Source of the DNA: Christiangramia sp. OXR-203
Lineage (GTDB): Bacteria > Bacteroidota > Bacteroidia > Flavobacteriales > Flavobacteriaceae
Assembly (NCBI RefSeq): GCF_034372165.1
Contig: NZ_CP139698.1
Coordinates: 3,100,001-3,164,000, forward strand
DNA length: 64,000 nt
Direction: 5' to 3'
This document shows positions 57,419 to 64,000 of the stretch, piece after piece. Under the pieces are notes generated by a model. The model worked only from the letters and a program-made list of their open reading frames with translations, was not told where the DNA came from and made no database searches. The number at the start of each line of letters is the position of its first letter. Position 1 is the stretch's first letter. The position numbers were made by a program, and so were the translations under genes.

Positions 57419-58633
57419 TTAAAAATTCACTACACTTTCAAGAGCGTCATCAGCATCTTTGTGAATAAAATTTGCTTGGTAGTTGATCGTGGTTTTCAAA
57501 TCGCTATGTCGATATAATTTTTGAAGCATAAGCGGGTGGATGCTATCGCCTGCAATATTGCCAAAGGAATGTCTGGCAATATGCATCGTTACTTTTTTCT
57601 GAATGCTTGCTCTTTTCGTAATTTTTTTTAGGTGGTCGTTGAATTTTTTGTTTGCTACCTTTTTCTTGCGGTAAATATCTTTCGCATCAGTTAAGTCTGC
57701 CTTTTTCATTTCTGGAAAGACAAAATCATCATCATTTACTCTGTCATCAATATATTGCAATAATATTCTTTCAACCTTAGCTGGAATCTTTAAGGACAAT
57801 AACTTTGAGTTCTTGCTCATCCTGTAATGCAATCGCCCATCATAAATTTGGGACCACCTTATGAATAAGACGTCTGAAACTCTCATTCCTGCAAAATAGA
57901 AGCTAAACAACCAAATGTTCAAAGAATGCCTTTCCATATCAGTAAGCTCAGAAACATTTTCCAAAGCTTTTATCTCTTTACCAGATAGCCCTGTTTTGTT
58001 GGTTTCTGGAAACTTGATTTTAAATTTGCCCTTGCCAAAGGGATATATTTCTTTACTCACAACCTTGTCGCGAATAGCTCTGTTAAACAATAACCTTATT
58101 AAAACCATCACATTCATAGCTGTGGTTTCAGTTAATGAACAAGAACCTTTTAAATGAATTTTGAACTTTTTGAGAAATCGCTCATCAATTTCTTGGAAAG
58201 TAAGATGCCGGCCAGAGCTATACTTTTCTATATAACTCACCCAAGCTGAATCTGTAGAGTGGCGATTGATTTTCTTTTCAGCCTCTAAGGCTTCAAGATG
58301 CTCGTCAGCAAAATCAAAAAAAGTTAAGCTCGAAGTTGGCTTATATATTTCTTTTTTGATTTGTCGAGCAGTAGCAGCTTTATTATCAGTCTGTAGTGCA
58401 ATAAGCCCTTTTCTGGCTTCGGATAGTTTGAAAGCTATCAAATTGTTCAGGCTTTCAGCTTCAGAATGCGATTTTTTTACCTTTAGATTTTTAGAGTCCC
58501 AATCCTCTAATTCAATATAATGGCCTATATGTTTGTAAGTTGAACGACGGTCTTTGGTAATCCTAATTGCAAGCGGATAAAGCCCTTTTGCGTTAGGCTT
58601 TTTGCGAAGAATTATTTTTGCACTCGTTGACAT
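57419..58633 (-). CDS. int: Tyrosine recombinase/integrase of the ICE
   Basis: 404 residues in the Bacteroidota layout: N-terminal arm-binding domain (ITKDRRSTYKHIGHYIELEDWDSKNLKVKK, to ~100), SAM-like core-binding domain (FFDFADEHLEALEAEKKINRHSTDSAWVSYIEKYSSGRHLTFQEIDERFLKKF, ~105-215), and catalytic domain with Arg in FYFAGMRVSD (~250), Lys in the beta-hairpin, HIARHSFGN (HxxR, ~353), RHSDLKTT (His) and the nucleophile Tyr in TTINYQ (~384). It catalyses crossover at AGACTTAGGAT in the tRNA-Leu anticodon loop. It is transcribed away from the right end, ~210 bp from the attR core. Confidence 0.95.
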   Translation of the reverse strand: MSTSAKIILRKKPNAKGLYPLAIRITKDRRSTYKHIGHYIELEDWDSKNLKVKKSHSEAESLNNLIAFKLSEARKGLIALQTDNKAATARQIKKEIYKPTSSLTFFDFADEHLEALEAEKKINRHSTDSAWVSYIEKYSSGRHLTFQEIDERFLKKFKIHLKGSCSLTETTAMNVMVLIRLLFNRAIRDKVVSKEIYPFGKGKFKIKFPETNKTGLSGKEIKALENVSELTDMERHSLNIWLFSFYFAGMRVSDVLFIRWSQIYDGRLHYRMSKNSKLLSLKIPAKVERILLQYIDDRVNDDDFVFPEMKKADLTDAKDIYRKKKVANKKFNDHLKKITKRASIQKKVTMHIARHSFGNIAGDSIHPLMLQKLYRHSDLKTTINYQANFIHKDADDALESVVNF

Positions 58634-58666
58634 TTTGAACCTGGTTTAGATACGAAAGCCAAATCA

Positions 58667-58742
58667 GGTACAACATTTTGTCAAAAACTCACTCTAAAGA
58701 TACTACTTTATTGGAACTTTTGGGTACAACATAGGTACAACA
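58667..58742 (+). repeat. Right-end integrase arm-type repeats
   Basis: The 21-bp repeat at 58722-58742 is identical to the left copy (5734-5754), and a single GGTACAACATTTT at 58667-58679 matches the left sequence 5746-5758. All are in the same orientation. The gap from the 21-bp copy to the attR core is 102 bp, the same as the gap from the left copy to the core inside the intact tRNA-Leu. Confidence 0.65.
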
Positions 58743-58844
58743 AATGTTGAAATCAACTGATATTAATTGACTTTAAATAAAATGATGGAAAACATAAACC
58801 ATTGAAAATGAGTAAATTTATGTTTTATTAGTGCAATATATACC

Positions 58845-58897
58845 AGACTTAGGATCTAGTGCCGCAAGGTGTGGAGGTTCGAGTCCTCTCGCCCGCA
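58845..58897 (+). pseudogene. tRNA-Leu(UAG) 3' half with attR core
   Basis: Begins with the core AGACTTAGGAT (58845-58855) and continues with the 3' anticodon-stem strand CTAG, variable arm, T-arm (TTCGAGT) and acceptor strand CGCCCGC plus discriminator A. The sequence before the core is unrelated to tRNA. It complements the 5' half at 5518-5557 in both stems, so excision would rebuild the gene exactly. Confidence 0.92.
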
Positions 58898-58903
58898 CAA
58901 CGG

Positions 58904-58931
58904 AAAAGCTTCAGAGAAATCTGAAGCTTTT
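58904..58931 (+). terminator. Terminator of the original host tRNA-Leu
   Basis: Stem AAAAGCTTCAGA/TCTGAAGCTTTT with GAAA loop and T-run. Now separated from its promoter by the ICE. The ~210 bp from here to the next gene hold a TACTTTTG -7 box (59111-59118) for that gene and nothing else recognised. Confidence 0.88.
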
Positions 58932-59142
58932 TTTATTTCTTCTTTCGAAGTAATCTTTACGGTCAGAAATAACCTAATTATTTTTTTACGAGCTGTCTGG
59001 ATTCCTGAATCTATCAATTTTGCCAATTGCTTTTAGAAAATCTTCTACAGCTTAACATGCTTTAACAAGTCCTGTTATTCCATGTCAATTATTTTCCCTT
59101 CCACAGGCCATACTTTTGTATTCAATTTTTAAGAATCAAATC

Positions 59143-60258
59143 ATGAGTACACAAGCATTATTAAAAACATATAAATTAGGCGATCTGGAACTGAAAAATC
59201 GTGTCATCATGGCTCCTATGACCCGTGGTCGTGCAGATAATCCAGAGAAGAAAGCTATTCCTGAACTCCATTCAGAATATTACCGACAAAGAGCGAGCGC
59301 TGGTCTTATAATTTCTGAAGGTTCCCAGGTTTCCAAAGATGCCGTTGGATATATTAATACGCCCGGAATTCATACAAAGGAACAGGTTGAAGCCTGGAAA
59401 GACGTGACCTCAGCAGTTCATAATGCCGATGGAAAGATCTTTATTCAGCTATGGCATGTGGGTAGAATGTCACATCCAGATTTTCATGGCGGTGAATTGC
59501 CATTGGCGCCATCTCCCATCAATCCGAATTCAAAATCGTTCACACCAGATGGTTTTAAGGATACGGTTGTGCCCAGAGAAATGACCATAGAACATATCAA
59601 GCAAACCATTGAAGATTTTAAGCAGGCTGCTAAAAATTCTATGGAAGCAGGATTTGACGGAGTAGAAATACATTCCAGTAATGGATATCTTTTTCACCAG
59701 TTTTTCAATGCGACTTCCAACCACAGAAATGATGAATATGGCGGTTCTATAGAAAAAAGGTCAAGAATACTTTTTGATGTTCTGGATGCGGTGAAGGAAG
59801 TAATGCCGGAAAATCGTATCGGGCTTCGCTTAAATCCTTCCATGCACGGCCTATTCGGGATGACTATGGATGAAGAAACGATCCCTACTTTCGATTATAT
59901 CATCAAGAAGCTGAACGAATACGATCTTTCTTACCTTCACCTCTCTGAACCTTTTACAGACGTTTCTGAAATTTCTTTTGCTGAAACAGATATCGCTAAA
60001 CGTTATCGACCTATCTACAAGGGAACATTAATGATCAACACGAATTTTGATCAGGAAAAAGGGAATGCAGTGCTTGAGGATGGTGATGCAGACCTTGTTG
60101 CCTTCGGAAAACCATTTATCTCTAATCCAGATCTTGCTGAAAGATTTGCACAGGGCGTTGAACTGGATTCCTGGGATGAGGATACATTTTACTCGGGAGG
60201 AGCAAAAGGCTATACCGACTACGAGGTTAAAACTGAAAGAGCTACAGTGCTTCAGTAA
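59143..60258 (+). CDS. Alkene reductase, old-yellow-enzyme family (NADH:flavin oxidoreductase)
   Basis: 371 residues from the ATG before STQALLKTYKLGDLELKNRVIMAPMTR; an upstream TTG is inside the TACTTTTG promoter box and is rejected. FMN-binding and catalytic features of OYE: RVIMAPMTRGRAD, IISEGSQVS, QLWHVGRMSHP, GVEIHSSNGYLFHQFFN (His/Asn pair for the substrate carbonyl near 180) and YGGSIEKRSR; C-terminal FGKPFISNPDLAERF. It reduces activated C=C bonds of enones and nitro compounds with NAD(P)H. First chromosomal gene right of the ICE. Confidence 0.93.
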   Translation: MSTQALLKTYKLGDLELKNRVIMAPMTRGRADNPEKKAIPELHSEYYRQRASAGLIISEGSQVSKDAVGYINTPGIHTKEQVEAWKDVTSAVHNADGKIFIQLWHVGRMSHPDFHGGELPLAPSPINPNSKSFTPDGFKDTVVPREMTIEHIKQTIEDFKQAAKNSMEAGFDGVEIHSSNGYLFHQFFNATSNHRNDEYGGSIEKRSRILFDVLDAVKEVMPENRIGLRLNPSMHGLFGMTMDEETIPTFDYIIKKLNEYDLSYLHLSEPFTDVSEISFAETDIAKRYRPIYKGTLMINTNFDQEKGNAVLEDGDADLVAFGKPFISNPDLAERFAQGVELDSWDEDTFYSGGAKGYTDYEVKTERATVLQ

Positions 60259-60285
60259 AAAAACCTGAAGTTTAATACTATAAAA

Positions 60286-60313
60286 AAGTCCTTCAGAAAT
60301 TTCTGAAGGACTT
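60286..60313. terminator. Bidirectional terminator
   Basis: Long near-perfect stem AAGTCCTTCAGAAA/TTTCTGAAGGACTT with A-run before and T-run after; shared by the converging alkene-reductase and SDR genes. Confidence 0.92.
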
Positions 60314-60342
60314 TTTTTTTTGCTTTGGTATAAATAGATAAA

Positions 60343-61086
60343 CTAGAATTCCTGAACCGTAGGTCTAATTACGATCTCATTCACGTCCACCTCTTTTGGT
60401 TGCTCAATCGCATACGCTATAGCTCTGGCGATAGAATCCCCAGGAATTGCCTGCTTGTAAAATTCTTTTACATTTTCTGAACTTTCATCATGGCTAGAAC
60501 CATATTTTAATTCAGAATCTATAGCTCCAGGCTCTATGGTCGTTGTTCTAATGTTTCCACCAACCTCGTGACGTAAACCATCAGAAATTGCTCTTACTGC
60601 ATATTTAGTTCCGCTATAAACGGTTCCTCCAGGACTAAATACTTTGATTCCGGCAACTGAAGACAGGTTTATAAAATGACCAAATCCCTGTTCCTGGAAT
60701 ACTGGTAGCGCTGCGGAAATTCCGTAAAGAACACCTTTAACATTAATATCAATCATTTTATCCCACTCCTCCACTTTATCTTCGGCAAGGGGTGCAATAG
60801 CCATCAATCCGGCATTATTGATAAGAACATCAATTTTACCATATTCTTTTTTACTAAGTTCAATGAGATTTTTCAGGTCTGCTCTCTTAGTAACGTCTGT
60901 TTCTACGACAAGAGCTTCACCTCCATTTTTCCTGATATCATCTGCAATGGCCTCCAGTTTTTCCTTACGTCGAGCAGCAATTACTACCTTTGCTCCACGT
61001 GAAGCTAAATGACGGGCTGTATTTTCACCAAGTCCACTACTACCACCTGTTATAATTACTACTTTTCCTTTAATATTATCTTCCAT
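60343..61086 (-). CDS. Short-chain dehydrogenase/reductase
   Basis: 247 residues. Rossmann motif TGGSSGLG (about residues 13-20), NNAGLMAI (NNAG), catalytic SSVAG Ser (~142), and YSGTK (Tyr/Lys ~157-161). The closing segment (EPGAIDSEL ... VDVNEIVIRPTVQEF) is typical of the YdfG-like/COG4221 group acting on 3-hydroxy acids or similar alcohols with NADP. The exact substrate cannot be told from sequence. A single-gene unit converging on the alkene reductase. Confidence 0.92.
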   Translation of the reverse strand: MEDNIKGKVVIITGGSSGLGENTARHLASRGAKVVIAARRKEKLEAIADDIRKNGGEALVVETDVTKRADLKNLIELSKKEYGKIDVLINNAGLMAIAPLAEDKVEEWDKMIDINVKGVLYGISAALPVFQEQGFGHFINLSSVAGIKVFSPGGTVYSGTKYAVRAISDGLRHEVGGNIRTTTIEPGAIDSELKYGSSHDESSENVKEFYKQAIPGDSIARAIAYAIEQPKEVDVNEIVIRPTVQEF

Positions 61087-61267
61087 AATTGTGAGTTTTA
61101 GATTTCACTTAAATTCGGAGACAAAAATACAAGAGGATAAGGAGCTGTATAAATTTGGCTAGTAGGTTTGTAAATAGTTTAACCTGGTTGATTGACCTGA
61201 GTTAATAATATAAAATTGATAAGAAGTATTTTTAGAAGATAAAGGTTATTAAACCATGAATATTGTA

Positions 61268-61474
61268 TCAGACGGTTTGCTCTTCTGAAGTAGTAGTTTT
61301 AATTCCAGAGATGGTATTATCATGTTTTCGACCGAATCTACCGGTTATGGTCCATCCTACACCGAGGCCCAGCATGATCCCTGACACTAAATGAAAATTA
61401 GTACTTGTACTTAGGTAGCCAATGAGGATTCCAAAGATGATCATCCCCAATCCCAACAACCTCACTTTGTTCAT
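61268..61474 (-). CDS. Small two-helix membrane protein, hypothetical
   Basis: 68 residues: two hydrophobic helices (about 4-22 and 27-44, both Gly-rich: GLGMIIFGILIGYL and GIMLGLGVGWTITG), then a charged tail with RKHD and TTTSEE. No recognised family. It stands alone, ~180 bp from the SDR gene. The called start MNKVR precedes the first helix as expected. Confidence 0.6.
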   Translation of the reverse strand: MNKVRLLGLGMIIFGILIGYLSTSTNFHLVSGIMLGLGVGWTITGRFGRKHDNTISGIKTTTSEEQTV

Positions 61475-61651
61475 GACGCAATTTATTATGGTCTTAATAA
61501 ATGCGGATTAGGGCTGGCATTTGTAGGTTTAGACCTGATTTGGATGGTAAATTTAAGAATTAAATCCTGAGAAATAAAAAGAAAATTGGTTAAAATACTA
61601 GTATTCAACGATCAAGTTAACGCTAGAAGCTCTATCTTCTAATAATAATAA

Positions 61652-62182
61652 CTATTTAGTACGAATTCCCTGCGTAGTAAAGGAAAGGCCTTGCTGTCCG
61701 GAAGTGGAGATCATCACAGCATCAAATACCGGCTCGGTAGCGTTTAAATTTGCTTGCCAGTCAAAAACAAAATTAGCTCCGGTTCCACCAGATCTATCGG
61801 TTTCATCGATCACAATTTCGATCGTTTCCAGTGGTGCGATAAAAATGGGAGCATCAAAATAAGTTCGGATGAGCTTTCCATTAGTAGCGTAATAGTCGGC
61901 TCTTTCAACGTAGATGGTATCCTCACGACTGGTGTTCCTCATGCTAATAGTAGCAGTTAGATCGTGAGTAATATGCTCCGTCTGACTATAGATTTCAGAA
62001 TAGATAGAGAGATAAGTTTCCCCGGAAGCTAAGGAATCATTCTCCGGAATAGCAATTTGTCTCGACTCCCAACTAATAGGGTCTATAGAACTGATCTCCT
62101 TCTTATCCTCGCAGGCTTGCAGCACGAGAAAAACTATCAAAAAGCCGAAGAAATGTTTATGTAGATATTTTTTTTTAGTCAT
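61652..62182 (-). CDS. DUF3124 lipoprotein
   Basis: 176 residues with lipobox (VLQAC, Cys ~24) and a DUF3124 domain (ETYLSIYSEIYSQTEHITHDLTATISMRNTSREDTIYVERADYYATNGKLIRTYFDAPIFIAPLETIEIVIDETDRSGGTGANFVFDWQA in outline, about residues 57-150), an Ig-like beta-sandwich of unknown role. It lies 17 bp downstream of the MarC gene on the same strand, so the two may be co-transcribed. Chromosomal. Confidence 0.85.
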   Translation of the reverse strand: MTKKKYLHKHFFGFLIVFLVLQACEDKKEISSIDPISWESRQIAIPENDSLASGETYLSIYSEIYSQTEHITHDLTATISMRNTSREDTIYVERADYYATNGKLIRTYFDAPIFIAPLETIEIVIDETDRSGGTGANFVFDWQANLNATEPVFDAVMISTSGQQGLSFTTQGIRTK

Positions 62183-62199
62183 ATCAATTAGGCCTTAGG

Positions 62200-62814
62200 C
62201 TATTTTAAAACTACAAAAAAGTCTCTTAATCCTGCCAGTATGGATTGGGTTGCATAGGCTGCCAGTATAAGACCCATGATCTTGCTTACCACGGTGATCC
62301 CATATTCCCCCACATGATCTTTCACACGATTGGCCGTTAATAGCAATATGCAGGTAATAGCAATAACCACGAGCACCAATGCTGTGGTCACAGCCTGCTG
62401 CTGTATTGTATATAGATTATTATCTGTCATTAGCACTACCGCCATGATGGCACCCGGAGAAGCAATAGACGGGATGGCAACCGGAAAGATCACCACATGC
62501 TTGTAATCTTTGATAAGTCCTTTTTCAGATTCAGGTTTACCATCGCCAAAGATCATCGTAAGTGCGAACAAGAAAAGGATCACACCACCCGAGATCTGGA
62601 ATGCATCCAGGGAAACATCCATTCCATCAAGAACAAGCTGTCCTACGATAATAAAGAAAAGGAGTATTAGAAAAGCGATGATAGAAGCTCTGATGGCCAC
62701 TGTCTTACGTTTCTTCTCGGGAATGTTCTTAGTTGCTTCCAGGTAGACCGGTACTGACCCAAGCGGATCGATCACGGCAATAAAAAAGAAGATAGTAGTG
62801 ATGATTTCATTCAT
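62200..62814 (-). CDS. MarC-family integral membrane protein
   Basis: 204 residues from the Met that begins MNEIITTIFFFIAVIDPLGSVPVYL, the canonical MarC N-terminus (an upstream start adds six residues). Six hydrophobic segments and the conserved second-half motif VAIPSIASPGAIMAVVLMTDN. MarC/UPF0056 proteins were once linked to antibiotic resistance, but this was not upheld; function is unknown, perhaps transport of a small molecule. Confidence 0.92.
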   Translation of the reverse strand: MNEIITTIFFFIAVIDPLGSVPVYLEATKNIPEKKRKTVAIRASIIAFLILLFFIIVGQLVLDGMDVSLDAFQISGGVILFLFALTMIFGDGKPESEKGLIKDYKHVVIFPVAIPSIASPGAIMAVVLMTDNNLYTIQQQAVTTALVLVVIAITCILLLTANRVKDHVGEYGITVVSKIMGLILAAYATQSILAGLRDFFVVLK

Positions 62815-63071
62815 TGTTCCAGTGTCTGGCAACTAAATTAAATAAATGGATCGGAATTCAGGTTCAATTACCATGGGTATCGCCTTAGACCCACGATTTG
62901 TATATTATTTTTAAGATGATAGCCCCAATTGGTAAAAGAATAAAAATGATTTTGCAATAAGTAAGTTTCGCTATGACACTTCATAAAGTTTTATCGATTC
63001 CGAAGTCTATGAAAACTTCAATCAACTCCACTACTTTTTCTGTATACACTAAAATTTTAATTCTCAAATAT

Positions 63072-63512
63072 TCAGCTGGCCTTCTTCAATTCATAATAAC
63101 AAGACGTGCAATACCGATTAAAAATGTTTGCAATTCGCTCTCTATCTACCAACGAAACATGCTCAATATCAAAAATTGAAGTTTTTCCGTAGCGCGCAAT
63201 AATAATAAGTTCACTATCTGTAATTTCTACCGAACGAATTTTTTCAAAACTAAACTGCTTCCCCCATATTCCCTTCATTTTGATATTTATTCCAAGCTTG
63301 TTCCAGGAAACTACCGACTTGTAAAAAATCATTCGGCTCCAAAATAATAAAAGAATTAAGTGAGCACTGAACAACAGAACACTATCGAATCTTCCAAACA
63401 TGTCATTGAAATAGTCCACACCATACAGCACGAGACATACTAATGCCAGGGAGATAAAGATCTTGCTGGATCTACCGTGGATTTTGTGAAATAACACTTT
63501 ATTCTTTTGCAT
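63072..63512 (-). CDS. Membrane protein with bacterial PH-like domain, hypothetical
   Basis: 146 residues. Two membrane helices (about 17-36 and 42-60) are followed by a soluble domain (SWNKLGINIKMKGIWGKQFSFEKIRSVEITDSELIIIARYGKTSIFDIEHVSLVDRERIANIF in outline) whose strand pattern, including the FSFEKIRSVEI segment, is that of bacterial PH-like domains. No function known. It is isolated, with ~240-bp gaps on each side that show nothing recognisable. Confidence 0.65.
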   Translation of the reverse strand: MQKNKVLFHKIHGRSSKIFISLALVCLVLYGVDYFNDMFGRFDSVLLFSAHLILLLFWSRMIFYKSVVSWNKLGINIKMKGIWGKQFSFEKIRSVEITDSELIIIARYGKTSIFDIEHVSLVDRERIANIFNRYCTSCYYELKKAS

Positions 63513-63702
63513 ACTGAATTAATAAACAGCGTATTTTCAATGGATTAGAATTCAGATTTACTAATCTACAAATCAATTAACCATAAGATAATACTGCATA
63601 AAAGATATTAATAATTTCTGAACCTTAAGCTCTAGATGCAAACATACATTTGCCCTCAAATTTGAGCTATGAGGTTGAGATTATTCAGGGAGCATTTTTC
63701 GC

Positions 63703-63710
63703 TATCTTTG
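63703..63710 (+). promoter_or_regulatory. TATCTTTG -7 box of the last gene
   Basis: Exact TAnnTTTG match 15 bp before the ATG at 63726; decides against the longer frame that would start at 63669, upstream of the promoter. Confidence 0.6.
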
Positions 63711-63725
63711 CCCAAAAGGAAGGGA

Positions 63726-63962
63726 ATGTTTTGCTTTTATCTTGAGAACAGAAAACGCTTTGGTAATCAACATGTGGTTCACCTTAAAAGCTGTGATCTC
63801 CTGCCCGAGAAAACTGGAAGAACCAAACTTGGTTTTTTTAACGATTTCCAGGAACTGCACGCACAGCATGATCCAGCTGAATCTTCTTTAATAGCCTGTA
63901 CTTATTGCTGTAAATCATTTCAAATGAATACGGACCAAAGGATCACACCTACAGAAAACTAA
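63726..63962 (+). CDS. Small Cys/His protein, hypothetical
   Basis: 78 residues. Start chosen because the TATCTTTG promoter box lies inside the upstream extension. The pattern H-x3-C near the start (VVHLKSCDLLPEK) followed by FFNDFQEL and C-x2-CC near the end (LIACTYCCKSF) recalls the zinc-binding Ada-type N-terminal domain (HxxxC ... F.s..eA ... C..C), so it may be a small zinc protein. The match is weak. Confidence 0.5.
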   Translation: MFCFYLENRKRFGNQHVVHLKSCDLLPEKTGRTKLGFFNDFQELHAQHDPAESSLIACTYCCKSFQMNTDQRITPTEN

Positions 63963-64000
63963 CTGGTAATCTGCCGGTTTTCAATCACTTCCAGAACCAC

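Larger units (their letters stand above)
5547..58855. mobile_element. Integrative and conjugative element in tRNA-Leu(UAG), ~53.3 kb
   Basis: The ends are 11-bp direct repeats AGACTTAGGAT inside the two separated halves of one tRNA-Leu gene. Inside are a tyrosine integrase next to the right end, a Bacteroides-type mating-pore operon (traE, F, G, I, J, K, M, N), a BfmA/BtgA-like protein, a MobB relaxase, a VirD4-like coupling ATPase, ssb, a replication module and rteC. Cargo: heavy-metal efflux, repeat-delimited cassettes, siderophore uptake, ApeA and IetAS defence, chromate export and a two-component regulon. All expected core functions are intact, so it is probably transferable. A complete tRNA-Leu lies at its left end. 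No tetQ/rteA/rteB was found. Confidence 0.92.

Noticed and set aside
58845-58897. Reading the right-end tRNA fragment as a complete tRNA
   Set aside because: No 5' acceptor or D-arm precedes it; the sequence before AGACTTAGGAT is unrelated AT-rich DNA. It only pairs with the half 53 kb away.
1-64000. CRISPR arrays, rRNA genes, intact insertion sequences
   Set aside because: No regularly spaced repeat-spacer series, no rRNA sequence and no transposase gene were found on reading the window.

Overview
The window is chromosomal DNA of a flavobacterium (Bacteroidota, Flavobacteriaceae; the flanking genes look Gramella/Christiangramia-like, but genus is inference). The evidence is Bacteroidota-type promoters (TAnnTTTG), Bacteroides-type conjugation genes (TraE/F/G/I/J/K/M/N, RteC, BfmA/BtgA), and families typical of the group (M49 peptidase lipoprotein, DUF5916, SusC-style CarboxypepD_reg TonB receptor). 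Positions 1-5517 and 58898-64000 are ordinary chromosome. Left flank: a membrane hydrolase fragment, a PhnA protein, a VF530 protein, an M49 peptidase and an M20 dipeptidase. Right flank: an old-yellow-enzyme, an SDR, small membrane/lipoproteins and a MarC protein.

Between them lies a 53.3-kb integrative and conjugative element (ICE), 5547-58855. It has split a tRNA-Leu(UAG) gene inside the anticodon loop: the 5' half is at 5518-5557 and the 3' half at 58845-58897, with an 11-bp shared core. A complete second tRNA-Leu(UAG) with its own terminator sits just inside the left end and presumably replaces the broken one. The tyrosine integrase lies next to the right end. Copies of a 21-bp direct repeat near each end look like integrase arm sites.

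Layout of the element from left to right: (a) heavy-metal efflux operon (His-rich proteins, TolC/adaptor/RND pump, MFS exporter), followed by a dead remnant of a second pump gene; (b) 14077-20116, an array of three gene cassettes (ArsR+SRPBCC; AraC/GyrI-like; VOC+two serine hydrolases) separated by four copies of a 140-215-bp structured repeat whose stems show compensatory changes; (c) a highly folded non-coding region, then ssb and small ICE genes; (d) candidate oriT and mobilisation genes (BfmA-like, MobB relaxase, VirD4-type coupling ATPase); (e) siderophore receptor plus PepSY reductase; (f) the tra operon on the minus strand (traE to traN) with a divergent peptidoglycan amidase; (g) defence cargo: an ApeA-like HEPN protein and an IetAS-like AAA-ATPase/subtilase pair; (h) replication/regulation module (DnaC-like loader, winged-helix replication protein, HTH protein, RteC) with a phased CCGTA/TACGG operator family; (i) membrane LuxR regulator and GNAT; (j) a right-end island with a two-component system, two PepSY-like proteins, DUF5916, ChrA chromate exporter, superoxide dismutase and DUF1259; four of these genes share a CTGTAGAAAT promoter box that probably marks the regulon of the two-component system.

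The most unusual signals are the repeat-delimited cassette array with covarying stems, the tRNA split-and-replace integration, the folded region in front of ssb, the CTGTAGAAAT regulon and the 11-bp phased CCGTA/TACGG sites upstream of rteC and the HTH gene. No database search was possible; family names come from recognising motifs and gene order.
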